The position numbers were made by a program, and so were the translations under genes. The notes under the pieces were generated by a model. The model was not told the DNA's origin. It saw nothing but the letters and a program-made list of their open reading frames with translations, and did not search any database. DNA of 64,000 nt, from positions 4,402,001-4,466,000 of the forward strand of contig CAWFMF010000004.1 of NCBI GenBank assembly GCA_963816985.1, in the 5' to 3' direction. This DNA is from JAIVJM01 sp963816985. Lineage in GTDB: Bacteria; Acidobacteriota; Blastocatellia; Pyrinomonadales; Pyrinomonadaceae. The number at the start of each line of letters is the position of its first letter. The first letter of the stretch is position 1. Below, piece by piece: positions 1 through 8,538 of the stretch.

Positions 1-187
1 GGATGAGGCGGATGATGGAGAGGTTCGTCACCGACTTCCCCGACCCCGACTCGCCGACGATGCCGAGAGTCTCGCCGCGCTCCAAATCGAAGCTGATGCC
101 GTCCACGGCCCGCACCGTGCCGTCCTCCGTCTGGAAGTACGTCCGGAGGTCTTTGACCGAGAGAAGATTGCCGTTGTGGCTGCTCAT
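1..187 (-). CDS. oppD: Peptide ABC transporter ATP-binding protein, OppD/DppD type (partial, runs off left edge)
   Basis: The first 62 codons of an ABC ATPase are visible, from ATG at 187 down to the window edge. The translation opens MSSHNGNLLSVKDLRTYF, continues with a Gly/Asp-rich strand (TVRAVDGISFDLERGE) and reaches a clear Walker A motif, GESGSGKS, at about residues 44-51. The early YF(Q)TEDGTVRAVDG pattern is typical of the OppD/DppD family, which hydrolyses ATP in the cytoplasm to drive oligopeptide or dipeptide import. It lies directly downstream of oppA1, oppB and oppC on the same strand, so it is the next gene of that operon. The Shine-Dalgarno is weak (GAAAG). The C-terminal two thirds, including Walker B and the signature motif, lie outside the window. 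Confidence 0.9.
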   Translation of the reverse strand, partial: MSSHNGNLLSVKDLRTYFQTEDGTVRAVDGISFDLERGETLGIVGESGSGKSVTNLSIIRLI

Positions 188-196
188 AATCTTTCA

Positions 197-283
197 GTGA
201 TAAGTGACAAGTGATAAGTGATGAGAAAGACGCCGACGAGTGGAAGCACTGCTTCTTATCACTTATCACTCATCACTTATCAC
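197..283. repeat. Heptamer inverted-array element 1 (GTGATAA type)
   Basis: Four head-to-tail 7-bp units fill the left arm (197-224: GTGATAA, GTGACAA, GTGATAA, GTGATGA). The right arm (256-283: TTATCAC, TTATCAC, TCATCAC, TTATCAC) is their near-perfect reverse complement, and a 31-bp spacer separates the arms. The element lies between the oppC stop and the oppD start and should fold into a 28-bp imperfect hairpin in DNA or mRNA. Element 7 at 20285 uses the same heptamers. Confidence 0.9.
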
Positions 284-288
284 GGCTT

Positions 289-1383
289 TTAGAACTTCCG
301 CATCTGCGGGTCGAGCGCGTCGCGCAGTCCGTCGCCGAGGAAGTTGAGGGAGAAGAGCGTCAGCGCCATCGTCACGCCGGGGAAGATGAGCTGCCACGGG
401 AAGATGGCGATGTTCTGGATGCCCTCGGACGCGAGGCTCCCCCACGACGCGAGCGGCGCTTGCACGCCGAGGCCGAGGAAGGAGAGGAACGCCTCCTGCA
501 ACATCACCGACGGGATGGTCAGAGTCGCGTAGACGATGACCGGCCCCAGCGCGTTCGGCACGAGGTGCTTGAAGATAATCTTCGCCGTCGAGACGCCCGT
601 CGCCCTCGCCGCCAGAACGAACTCCTGATTCTTCAAGGACATCACCTGCCCGCGCACGATGCGCGCCATCGTCAGCCACGAGACCGCGCCGAGCGCGATG
701 AAGAGCAGGACGAGTTGGCCCATCGGCGAGCGCCCGCCGAAGAAGGCCAGCAGCACGATGATGATCATCATGTACGGGAGCGAGTAGAGCACGTCCACGA
801 TGCGCATCAGGACGGCGTCAACCTTGCCGCCGAGGTAGCCGGCGGTCGCGCCGTAGGTGACGCCGATGATGAGCGAGACGATGGTCGAGATGATGCCGAC
901 CATCAGCGAGATGCGCCCGCCGATGAGGACGCGCGCCAGAAGGTCTCGGCCCGCCGCGTCCGTCCCCATCGGGTGCAACCATGAGAAGTTGCCCTGCGGG
1001 TCCTGGAAGGGCGGGAACGCCTTGTTGAGCGCGGTGTCGGACGGGATGAAGTCGTAGGTGTAGCCGGACGTCCAGCGGATGATGGGCGGCCCCAGCAGCG
1101 AGGCGAGGATGATGAGGGCGACGACGACCATGCCGAAGACCGCCAGCTTGTTCCGCAGGAGCCTCCGCCACGCGTCCTTCCAGAGCGACGTTCCGGCAAG
1201 GACTTCCGTCTCTCCGCTCTCGGCGCTGCGCACGTCGCCCTCGCCCACGGCCAACTCCGGCGACGTGTGGATGATGTCGCCGGAGCGCGCACGCACGGGC
1301 GGCGTCTGCGGCGTGCCGAGCGGCGTCAACGCGGGCTCAGTAGGATCGGGCTCTCGATCTGAAACCGGGCGTTCTTCGTTCAT
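289..1383 (-). CDS. oppC: Peptide ABC transporter permease, OppC/DppC type
   Basis: Inner-membrane permease of 364 residues. About 85 hydrophilic, Pro/Glu/Thr-rich residues precede the first transmembrane helix (KLAVFGMVVVALIILASLL), longer than the usual N-tail. The OppC-typical periplasmic segment PMGTDAAGRDLLARVLIG follows, then a binding-protein-dependent transport domain with the EAA-like loop (EFVLAARATGVSTAKIIFKH) at about residues 255-275. The protein ends GDGLRDALDPQMRKF, a classic OppC C-terminus. It would pair with OppB to form the channel energised by OppD/F. The start ATG at 1383 lies 5 bp after the oppB stop, so the two are almost certainly co-transcribed. Confidence 0.95.
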   Translation of the reverse strand: MNEERPVSDREPDPTEPALTPLGTPQTPPVRARSGDIIHTSPELAVGEGDVRSAESGETEVLAGTSLWKDAWRRLLRNKLAVFGMVVVALIILASLLGPPIIRWTSGYTYDFIPSDTALNKAFPPFQDPQGNFSWLHPMGTDAAGRDLLARVLIGGRISLMVGIISTIVSLIIGVTYGATAGYLGGKVDAVLMRIVDVLYSLPYMMIIIVLLAFFGGRSPMGQLVLLFIALGAVSWLTMARIVRGQVMSLKNQEFVLAARATGVSTAKIIFKHLVPNALGPVIVYATLTIPSVMLQEAFLSFLGLGVQAPLASWGSLASEGIQNIAIFPWQLIFPGVTMALTLFSLNFLGDGLRDALDPQMRKF

Positions 1384-1388
1384 AAGCT

Positions 1389-2309
1389 TCAGTACCTGAT
1401 GCGCGGGTCAATGAACCCGTAGGCGATGTCCACCAACAGGTTGAAGATCAGAATGATGATCGAGATGAACGCGACGATGCCGATAATCAGCGGCTCGTCG
1501 CGCGCGAAGTTGGCGTTGATGAAGTAGTTGCCCAAACCCGGCAAGGCGAAGATGCGCTCGACGACGACCGTCCCCGTAATCAGGATGGCGAGCGCCGGGC
1601 CGGTGAACGAAACGACGGGCAGGAGCCCGCCGCGCAGGACGTGGCGGAAGACCACCTGCCGCTCGTTCAAGCCCTTGGCGCGGGCCGTCCGCACGTAGTC
1701 GGCGCGCAGGACTTCGAGCATCCCGGCGCGCGTCAGCCGCGCGATGTAGGCCATGTAAATCGCCGAGAGCGTAATCACGGGCAGGATAATGTTGACGCTC
1801 GGAAACGTGCCCCAGCGCGCGGGCGGCAGCCAGTAGAGCGAGAGCGAGAAGACGAGCACGAGCAGCGGGCCGAGGACGAAGTTCGGCAAAGAGATGCCGA
1901 GCATCGCAATCGCCATCGAGGCGTAGTCGTACTTCGAGTTCTGCCTGAGCGCCGCAACCGTCCCCGTCGTCACGCCGACGCAGAGCGCCAGCAGATACGC
2001 CAGAATGCCGAGCGTCGCCGAGACCGGCAGCGTCCGCGCGAGGATGCTGTTGACGGACTGGCCCGGATACGTCAGCGAGTCGCCGAAGTCGCCCCGCATC
2101 ACGTTCCCGATCATCCGCCCGTACTGCACGTACCAGGGCTTGTCGAGCCCGTACTTGGCGCGGATGTTCTTCTCGATGGCCGGGGGCAGGCGCTTCTCGC
2201 CCGTGTAGAAGTTGCCGGGCGCGAGGCGGATGAGGCCCCACGTCAGCGTCACGACGATGAGCACCATCGGGATGAGGATGAGCAACCGCCGGATGATGAA
2301 TTTGAGCAT
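1389..2309 (-). CDS. oppB: Peptide ABC transporter permease, OppB/DppB type
   Basis: Inner-membrane permease of 306 residues. It begins MLKFIIRRLLILIPMV, the standard OppB/DppB first helix, followed by the TWGLIRLAPGNFY loop and the family-specific YGLDKPWYVQYGR segment. The EAA-type cytoplasmic loop RADYVRTARAKGLNERQV (about residues 200-217) contacts the ATPases. The end (VDIAYGFIDPRIRY) matches the family. I chose the ATG at 2309 rather than the GTG two codons upstream because GGAAGG sits 5 bp before it. The gene follows oppA1 and precedes oppC on the minus strand. Confidence 0.95.
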   Translation of the reverse strand: MLKFIIRRLLILIPMVLIVVTLTWGLIRLAPGNFYTGEKRLPPAIEKNIRAKYGLDKPWYVQYGRMIGNVMRGDFGDSLTYPGQSVNSILARTLPVSATLGILAYLLALCVGVTTGTVAALRQNSKYDYASMAIAMLGISLPNFVLGPLLVLVFSLSLYWLPPARWGTFPSVNIILPVITLSAIYMAYIARLTRAGMLEVLRADYVRTARAKGLNERQVVFRHVLRGGLLPVVSFTGPALAILITGTVVVERIFALPGLGNYFINANFARDEPLIIGIVAFISIIILIFNLLVDIAYGFIDPRIRY

Positions 2310-2319
2310 ACACACCTTC

Positions 2320-2414
2320 CGATTTTGGATTTTAGATTTCGGATTTTCGATTGATGAGCGTCAAGCCGTCTTTCGCTCGGCAATCCAAAATCTAAAATCC
2401 CCAACCCGAAATCG
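2320..2414. repeat. Heptamer inverted-array element 2 (GGATTTT type)
   Basis: The left arm is 2320-2354, with 7-bp units such as CGATTTT, GGATTTT and AGATTTC. The right arm is about 2381-2414 and holds the reverse-complementary series (CCAAAAT, CTAAAAT, CGAAATC). The spacer is about 27 bp. It fills the oppA1-oppB junction, ends two bases before the oppA1 stop and lies 10 bp from the oppB start. Confidence 0.8.
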
Positions 2415-2416
2415 CC

Positions 2417-4435
2417 TTAGTCGTTCATGTTCGAGGCGCTGGGGTCCCACTTCGCGCGGTCGTACTCGATGTAGACGTACTTCCACGGGTGGAGCGTCCC
2501 CGGATTCGGCTCAAGGCCCTTGACGTAGGGCTTCTTCATCCCGTTGACCGCGTTCGTGTAGAGCGGGATGACGGGCTGCTCTTCGAGCATGAAGGCCTCG
2601 GCCTTCGCCAGCAGCTCGTAGCGCTTCGCGGAGTCGAGCGTGGCGTTGGCCTGCTTGAGCATCTTCTCGTATTCCGGGTGCGTCCAGCCCGAACCGCTCT
2701 CGCCGCCCTCGGCGAAGAGGCCGAGGAAGGTGAACGGGTCCATGTAGTCGCCGACCCACCCCGAACGCGCGATGCCCTTGTACTGGAGGCGCGCGCGCGA
2801 AGTGAGGAACGTGCGGAACTCGACGCTCTTCAGGGGGATGACGACGCCGAGGTTCTGCTTCCACTGCGCCTGCATGTACTCGGCGACCTGCGCGTTCGCG
2901 CCGTCCGGGTTGTAGGTCAATTCAACTTCGCTCGCCGGGAACTTCGACGGGTCGAACTTGCCCGAAGCGTCCTTGAAGCCCGCCTCGGCGAGCAGCTTCT
3001 TGGCCCGCTCCGCGTCGAACTGGTCGCCCTTCGGTTGCGGGTAGCCGGGGAAGATGCCTTCGGGCGTGAAGGCCGTCAAGGGCTTGACGATGCGCCGCCA
3101 CTTGGCGAGCGCGATCTTGTCAATGGCGATGTTCAGGGCCTTGCGCACGCGCTTGTCGGCGGTCGGCCCCTTGGTGCAGTTGAAGGCGTAGAACTCGATG
3201 GCGACTTCGGGCGAGTCCATGTAGTCCCGCAACGGCTGGATCGAGTCGAGCCAGGGGATGGGCACGGTGTGGTTCGAGAGCGCGTCCACCTCGCCCGCCT
3301 TGTACATGTTCATCTTCGCCGTGTTGTCCTGGAACGGGTAGAAGGCGATGTTGTTGAGCTTGACGATTCCGGCGTCCCAGTAGTTGTGATTCTTCTTGAC
3401 GACAATCTCGTTGTAGGGCCGCCACGCTTCGAGCGTGAACGGGCCGCTGACGACGATGTTCTGCGCCTGCGTCCACTGCGGCCCGAACTTCTCGACCGTC
3501 CCTGCGTGGAGGACGCGGAAGAACTGGTGGGGCAGCAGTCCGAGGAAGAACGGCGCGGGCTGGACGAGCGAGATGCGGAAGGTGTAGTCGTCCACGGCCT
3601 CGACGCCGATGTCTTCGGCCTTGACCGGAATCAGCTCCTTGCCTTCGACGAGCGCCTTCAGCTTCGGGTCGGCGTCGAGCTTCTTGGCCCGCGCCTTCTC
3701 GTCCGAAGGGACAGTGAGGCGGAGCGGCGACTTGATGAACTTGTGAAAGTCCGTGTCGGCGACTTCGGTCTCGGTGGTCGCGGGCGGCGCCGGGGCGGCG
3801 GCGGTGGTCGCTGCGGGCGCGGCAGTCGCGGTCGCCCGGAGTTACTTTCAGCGGGCGCGGCGGACGGGACGGGGGCGGGCTCGGTGTGCTCGGTCTCGGC
3901 GGCTTCGGGGTTCGCCTCGCGTTCGAGCACGAACTGGCCGGTGCGCGGGTCGCGGACGAACGAGCTGTCCTCGTTGTAGGGCTGCGCGTACTTGAGATAG
4001 TAGGAGAGGTAGGCGTTGCGCGAGGCGAGTTCGGGCGAGAGGCCGCGGCGGAAGCTGTAGACGAAGTCCTTCGCCGTAATCGGGTCGCCGTTCGAGAACT
4101 TCGCGCCCTTGCGGAGGAAGAAGACGAACTCGGTCGAGTCCTTGTTGATGTACCAGCGTTCGGCGAGCGCCGGGATCGGCTCCATCGTCTTCGGGTGGTA
4201 CTCGGTCAGCCCGTCGTAGAGCGCCATGTAGATGCGCGCGTCCGGCTGGCTCGTCCCGACCTGCGGGTCGAGCGACTCGGTTCTCGGAGCCCGAAATATA
4301 GCGTAGATACTGGTTCGGCAGCGGCTCGGTCTTGCCGAAGTATTCGGACTTGCTCGCCTGCGTGGCGCAGGCCGCGTTGAGGGCGGCGAGGGCGACGAAG
4401 GCGGCGACGAGGCGCAAAGTTTTGGCAGAAGACAT
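2417..4435 (-). CDS. oppA: Oligopeptide-binding protein OppA-like, copy 1 (reading frame broken twice)
   Basis: Extracytoplasmic substrate-binding protein of SBP family 5, about 672 residues once two frame breaks are repaired. The start at 4435 has a strong GGAGGAGGA Shine-Dalgarno. A lipoprotein-like signal follows (VAAFVALAALNAACATQ). Break 1: an extra T at 4281-4282; removing it restores the family sequence SGSETESLDPQVG. The domain then continues through LYDGLTEYHP and the KDFVYSF core. Break 2: a base missing at about 3835-3837 in a CCC run, inside an Ala/Thr/Pro linker. After it the frame returns (TDFHKFIKSPLRLTVPSD) and runs normally to DPSASNMND. The Ala/Pro-rich insertion of roughly 100 residues makes the protein longer than typical OppA (about 540). 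Both lobes are otherwise complete, so sequence error is likelier than a true pseudogene. Confidence 0.85.
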
Positions 4436-4478
4436 GGCTTAAAATCCTCCTCCTACTTACAGCGAAACCCGCCCGGCA

Positions 4479-4500
4479 GACCTCTTCGCCCGAAGAGGTC
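4479..4500 (-). promoter_or_regulatory. Hairpin in the oppA1 5' untranslated region
   Basis: The palindrome GACCTCTTCG / CGAAGAGGTC surrounds a 2-base CC centre (effective 4-base loop). It lies about 44 bp upstream of the oppA1 start and downstream of a candidate promoter, so it would be in the mRNA leader. No U-tract follows on the transcribed strand, so it does not look like an intrinsic terminator. An operator or mRNA-stabilising role is only a guess. Confidence 0.45.
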
Positions 4501-4643
4501 GCACGGGCAAAAGCGCTTCACCTTCCAACATTCCCCCAACGGCTCGGCGGGAGAGATTCGTCTTTAAACAAAATGCTCGGCGGACAGGGGGAAAACTTTC
4601 CGGGGTTCTTGTCAGTCTACAACAGAAGTTCGGCTGCCCAGAA

Positions 4644-4671
4644 ATTATCACGCGCAAGCCGCTTCAATCAA
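4644..4671 (-). promoter_or_regulatory. Candidate sigma-70 promoter of the opp operon
   Basis: On the minus strand, TTGATT (4671-4666) and GATAAT (4649-4644) are separated by 16 bp. This is the best promoter-like pair in the 319-bp gap between oppA2 and oppA1 and would transcribe oppA1-oppB-oppC-oppD. The -35 box is imperfect. The rest of the gap shows nothing else recognisable apart from the leader hairpin. Confidence 0.4.
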
Positions 4672-4754
4672 GACTACAGACCGGCACTCCTCGGTAATTC
4701 AACGATGCCGGGCCGGGCCGCGCTCGTTGCTCGCCCGCGCGCGAGAATTTACAT

Positions 4755-6824
4755 TCAGCGCTTCTCGACCCGCGCGATCCTCACCGTCTTCGGCTCCGGC
4801 AGCTTCCAGCCCGTGTCGAGGCTCACGTGCTTGAGCGAAGGCGCGTCCAAAAGATTGGTCTCGAATCCATGCACGTAAGGTTTCACCAACGCGTATGACG
4901 AAGCGAAGTAGATCGGGATGGCAGGCAGCTCGCGCAGCGCCTGCGCCTCCGAAAGAATCGTCTTCGGACGATGCTGCACGGTCGCCGCCGGCGTCTGCGC
5001 CGTGACCGCTTCGGCCTGCCCCGCCGTCGAGGGCGTCGTGCCCGCCGCCGCTGCATCTGTAGAGGGAGTTTCGGAGGCGAGGGGCGTCGGCTCCGGCGCG
5101 GGCGCGTCGTCGCCGAAGAGGGCGAGCATGTTCGACTCCTCGTCCACGCTCTGCATGACGACGCTCTTGCGCGCCACGTCGTAGTCGCCCGCCTTAATCA
5201 GAGCCTCGTAGTCCTCCCAGTTGCGGACGAGGATTTCGGTCTCGACGCCGAGCGCGCTGCGCCAGTTGCGCGCCACCTCCTGCGCGACGAGTCGCTGCTG
5301 CTCGTTGCGGTTGACGACGAGGCGGACGCGCGGGAAGTTCGCGCCGCCGGGATAACCTGCCTCGGCCAGCAGACGCCGCGCCCGCTCGACGTTATGGCGG
5401 ACAATCTCGACGCGCTCTTCGCTCTGCCCTTCCTTCTTATCAACCTCTTCGCTTGGCGCTTCCTTCTTCTCAGTCTCTGCCCCGGCCTCGGTCTCTCCCA
5501 CACTCGCTTCGACGGATTCCGTCTGTGCGGCCCCTTCCGCGCCGAACGGCAAAAATCTCCTCGCGGGCTCGGTCGCGCCGCCGAGCGTGTCGGCGCTCAG
5601 GCGTTCGAGGTCGAGTGAGATTGCCAAAGCCTCTCGCACGCGCGGGTCGTCGAAGGGCGCGCGCGCCGTGTTGAATTGGTAATAGGTCAGCGCGCCGAAG
5701 GTCTCGCGGCGGAAATCTTTGTAGGGCGTGAGCAGTTTGAGCGCGAGCGATTCGAAAGGCGCGTTGGTGACGGCGTCTATCTCGCCCGCGCGGTAGGCGG
5801 CGAGCGCATCCTCCGAGTTGTTCTTGGCGACGAAGAGGACGCGCTCAAGTTTGACCGAAGAGGAGTCCCAGTAGTTCCGCGAACGCTCAAGCACCACGCT
5901 CTCGGTGCGGAGTTCGGAGAGGTTGAAAGCGCCGTTCGTCACGATGCCGAGGGCGGCGTCGCCGTCCGTGCGGTTCCGCTGCTCGCTCTGGAGCGCCGCG
6001 AGGTCGCTCGACGGACTCAGCTCGTGGTAAGGGCGAAAGACCGGGTGCGCGACGAGCGAAGGGAAACTCCGGTCGGGCCGACGCAAGGTGACACGCAAGG
6101 TGTGAGCGTCCAACGCCACCGCACCGAAGGCGGGCGGCGGCTCCTTCGCCGTCTCGTTCTTCAAATCCTCGCCCGTCACCGTGCGCGCAACCTCCGGCGA
6201 GGCGGACGGGCTCGGCGCTTCATCCGCATCCGCCGTCTTCTCAGTCGAAGGCGGCGACAGGAGGGCACGCGCGCCCTCGATGTTCGAAAGGAGTTTGGCG
6301 TGCGGCGCGCCTTCGCCGAGGCGGAGCGTGCGCTGCCAGGAGTGCACGAAGTCCCTCGCCGTCACCTCATCGCCGTTCGACCAGAAGGCGTCGCGCCGCA
6401 GGTGAAACGTCCAGACGCTCCCGCCGTCCGCCGACTCCCAACGGCTCGCCACCGCCGGGACGGGCTTCAAGGTCGCCGGGTCGTAATCGGTAAGACCTTC
6501 GAACAACGCGCGGACGACATCCGTGTCGGGCGGCGCGGCGGCGCGCGCCGGGTCGAAGACGCGCGGCAGACCGCCGTCGCTCCAACGGAACTCCTGCGAG
6601 CGCGGCGCGACGACCTTGCCGTAAAACTGCTCGCCCTGCTCTGACTCGAAACACCCGCCGCTCAACAGAGAGAGACTGAGCAAGAGCGCGAGGGAGAACC
6701 GAACTCTCAACTTCGAGAAGACGCCCGGCAAGCGACTCCGGCCCGCGCGGCGGCGGGGGCGCGGATGTTGAAAGCCGTGCTCCCTGCAATCTTCCTTCAT
6801 TGAATTAGACGAACGCACAATCAT
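4755..6824 (-). CDS. Oligopeptide-binding lipoprotein OppA-like, copy 2
   Basis: SBP family 5 protein of about 689 residues. A hydrophobic stretch ending in the lipobox LLSGGC implies export, acylation and anchoring outside the cytoplasmic membrane. The family landmarks follow in order: ARAAAPPDTDVVRALFEGL, DYDPATLKPVPAVASRW, VWTFHLRRDAFWSNG, ARDFVHSWQRTL, then the lobe II hinge and C-terminal KPYVHGFETNLLDAPSL. It has acidic, Pro/Ser-rich insertions (near residues 195-235, 425-470 and 570-620) absent from ordinary OppA, and the first matches the position of the insertion in copy 1. The ATG at 6824 overlaps the coaE stop as TGATG, suggesting coupling. The signal peptide starts about 38 residues in, so a later start is possible. 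No permease follows directly; it may feed the neighbouring OppBCD. Confidence 0.85.
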   Translation of the reverse strand: MIVRSSNSMKEDCREHGFQHPRPRRRAGRSRLPGVFSKLRVRFSLALLLSLSLLSGGCFESEQGEQFYGKVVAPRSQEFRWSDGGLPRVFDPARAAAPPDTDVVRALFEGLTDYDPATLKPVPAVASRWESADGGSVWTFHLRRDAFWSNGDEVTARDFVHSWQRTLRLGEGAPHAKLLSNIEGARALLSPPSTEKTADADEAPSPSASPEVARTVTGEDLKNETAKEPPPAFGAVALDAHTLRVTLRRPDRSFPSLVAHPVFRPYHELSPSSDLAALQSEQRNRTDGDAALGIVTNGAFNLSELRTESVVLERSRNYWDSSSVKLERVLFVAKNNSEDALAAYRAGEIDAVTNAPFESLALKLLTPYKDFRRETFGALTYYQFNTARAPFDDPRVREALAISLDLERLSADTLGGATEPARRFLPFGAEGAAQTESVEASVGETEAGAETEKKEAPSEEVDKKEGQSEERVEIVRHNVERARRLLAEAGYPGGANFPRVRLVVNRNEQQRLVAQEVARNWRSALGVETEILVRNWEDYEALIKAGDYDVARKSVVMQSVDEESNMLALFGDDAPAPEPTPLASETPSTDAAAAGTTPSTAGQAEAVTAQTPAATVQHRPKTILSEAQALRELPAIPIYFASSYALVKPYVHGFETNLLDAPSLKHVSLDTGWKLPEPKTVRIARVEKR

Positions 6825-7438
6825 CACTCGGCTCGCGCGGCGAGCGCGCGGAGCGACTCGAAGACCTCCACGGTCTGCCGCCGCGCCTCATCAAATCCTT
6901 CGGTCGTGTCAATCGCGAAGTCGGCGTAGCGCAGCTTCTCTTCCTGCGGCATCTGCGCCGCCACACGTCTCTCGGCATCTTCGCGCGAGAGGCCGTTGCG
7001 CTTCATCAGTCTTTCGAGCTGCGCTTCGGGGCGGCAGTGGACGACTATCAGTTTATCGAAACGCTTGTAGCCGCCCGACTCGATCAACAGCGCCGCGTCC
7101 ACCACGCCGACGCCGCGCGGGTCTTCCTCTTCCCAACGCCGCAAAAGCTCATCCTGCGCGGCCATAATCAGAGGGTGCAGCAGCGAATTCAAGAGGGCGC
7201 GTCTCTCTTCGTCGCCGAAGACGAGCGCGCCGAGCCGCTTGCGGTCGAGCGTCCCGTCCTCGTTCAAAACTTCCTCGCCGAACGCCTCGACCACCGCGCG
7301 CAGGCCCACGCTCCCCGGCTCGACCACGCGCCGCGCCACCTCGTCGGCGTCAACCACTCGACACCCCAGCTCCGCCAGCACGCTCGTGACGAAAGACTTG
7401 CCCACGGCGATAGAGCCCGTCAGGCCGACGCGCAGCAT
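6824..7438 (-). CDS. coaE: Dephospho-CoA kinase
   Basis: This 204-residue P-loop kinase phosphorylates the 3'-hydroxyl of dephospho-CoA, the last step of coenzyme A synthesis in the cytoplasm. The N-terminus MLRVGLTGSIAVGKSFV contains the Walker A loop (GSIAVGKS). The CoaE-typical segments GCRVVDADEVARRVVEPGS, RRALLNSLLHPLI and VVDAALLIESG (substrate-binding region) follow in order, and the Arg-rich lid (RLMKRNGLSREDAERR) is at about residues 142-157. The length matches the family. The start lies 1 bp after the folD stop and the end overlaps the oppA2 start, so the three genes probably form one transcript. Confidence 0.95.
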   Translation of the reverse strand: MLRVGLTGSIAVGKSFVTSVLAELGCRVVDADEVARRVVEPGSVGLRAVVEAFGEEVLNEDGTLDRKRLGALVFGDEERRALLNSLLHPLIMAAQDELLRRWEEEDPRGVGVVDAALLIESGGYKRFDKLIVVHCRPEAQLERLMKRNGLSREDAERRVAAQMPQEEKLRYADFAIDTTEGFDEARRQTVEVFESLRALAARAE

Positions 7439-7439
7439 T

Positions 7440-8399
7440 TCAACTCAGGCCGCGGCGCGCGCGGGCCGCGTTGACGGTGTTGCGCATGAGCATCGCGACG
7501 GTCAGGAGCCCGACGCCTCCGGGCACGGGCGTGAGGCGGCCCGCGACCGCCTCGACCTCCGAAGGGTGTACGTCGCCGACAAGCGTGAAGCCGCGCTCGC
7601 GGACGGACTTCAGACGCTTCTCGGCCTCGCCGCCGAAGAAGTCTCTGACCTCGCTTTCGTCCGTCAGCTTGTTCATCCCGACATCAACCACGGTCGCGCC
7701 CGCTTTGACGTGCTCGGCGCGGATGAAGCCCGCGCGCCCGACGGCGACGATTAAAATGTCGGCCTCGCGCGTGACCAGCGGGAGCCTCCGCGTCCGCGAG
7801 TGGCAGATGGTCACGGTCGCGTCGCGTTGGAGCAAGAGTTCGGCCACGGGCCTCCCCACGATGTTGCTCCGCCCGACGACGCAGACCCTCGCGCCTTTGA
7901 TTTCGACGCCCTCGCGGACGAGCAGCTCGACGATGCCTGCGGGCGTGCACGGCAGGAGCGCGGGCTGGCGGAGCATCATCCGCCCGACGTTCATGGGATG
8001 AAAACCGTCAACGTCCTTCGAGGGGTCAATCGCGTTGATGATGCGGAACTCTTCAACTCCGGCGGGGAGCGGCAGTTGGACGAGGATGCCGTCAACGTCT
8101 TCGCGACGGTTGAGCGTGTCCACCACTTCGAGCAGCGCGGCGGTCGTCGTCTCGGCGGATTGGGCGACGTGCTCCGAGCCGAGCCCCAGCTCTTCGCAGA
8201 CGCGCACCTTGTTGCGCACGTAGACGGCGGACGCAGGGTCTTCACCGACGCGCACCACCACCAATCGGGGCGTCACCCCGTGCTCACGTCGGAGCCGCGC
8301 CGCATCCTCCGCCGCCTCGCGCTTAATCTCCGAGGCGACGCGCGCGCCGTCGAGCTTGCGCGCCTTCGTGCCTTCGCCCTCTGTCATTAATGAGCCCAT
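7440..8399 (-). CDS. folD: Bifunctional methylenetetrahydrofolate dehydrogenase / cyclohydrolase
   Basis: FolD converts 5,10-methylene-THF to 10-formyl-THF in the cytoplasm using NADP. The 319-residue product shows the family order: VVVRVGEDPASAVYVRNK with the catalytic Tyr and Lys, the signature ILVQLPLP at about residues 112-119, PSKDVDGFHPMNVG, PCTPAGIVELL, the Rossmann stretch VVGRSNIVGRPVAELLL and the end MTPVPGGVGLLTVAMLM-like (LTPVPGGVGLLTVA). M5 (MTEGEGTK) is an equally possible start. One base separates it from coaE. It is divergent from the SCO1 gene across a 139-bp gap. Confidence 0.96.
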   Translation of the reverse strand: MGSLMTEGEGTKARKLDGARVASEIKREAAEDAARLRREHGVTPRLVVVRVGEDPASAVYVRNKVRVCEELGLGSEHVAQSAETTTAALLEVVDTLNRREDVDGILVQLPLPAGVEEFRIINAIDPSKDVDGFHPMNVGRMMLRQPALLPCTPAGIVELLVREGVEIKGARVCVVGRSNIVGRPVAELLLQRDATVTICHSRTRRLPLVTREADILIVAVGRAGFIRAEHVKAGATVVDVGMNKLTDESEVRDFFGGEAEKRLKSVRERGFTLVGDVHPSEVEAVAGRLTPVPGGVGLLTVAMLMRNTVNAARARRGLS

Positions 8400-8538
8400 T
8401 GCGTGCGCTCATCCTAGCACAATTCGAGCCTTGCGGGGCACGCCCCCGCCGCCGCGAATCGCCGGGACATCGAAGCCCCTTCGAGATAGAACGGCGGCGA
8501 GTTGCGCGCGCCTCCGTCCGTGTCACACAATCGAGTCC

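Noticed and set aside
2489..3979. Long open frame on the plus strand (496 codons) opposite oppA1
   Set aside because: It is Arg/Leu/Val-rich antisense sequence with no motif, mirrors the GC-skewed third codon positions of oppA1 and continues across its frame breaks. Similar shadows exist opposite nuoM, etfA, folD and others.
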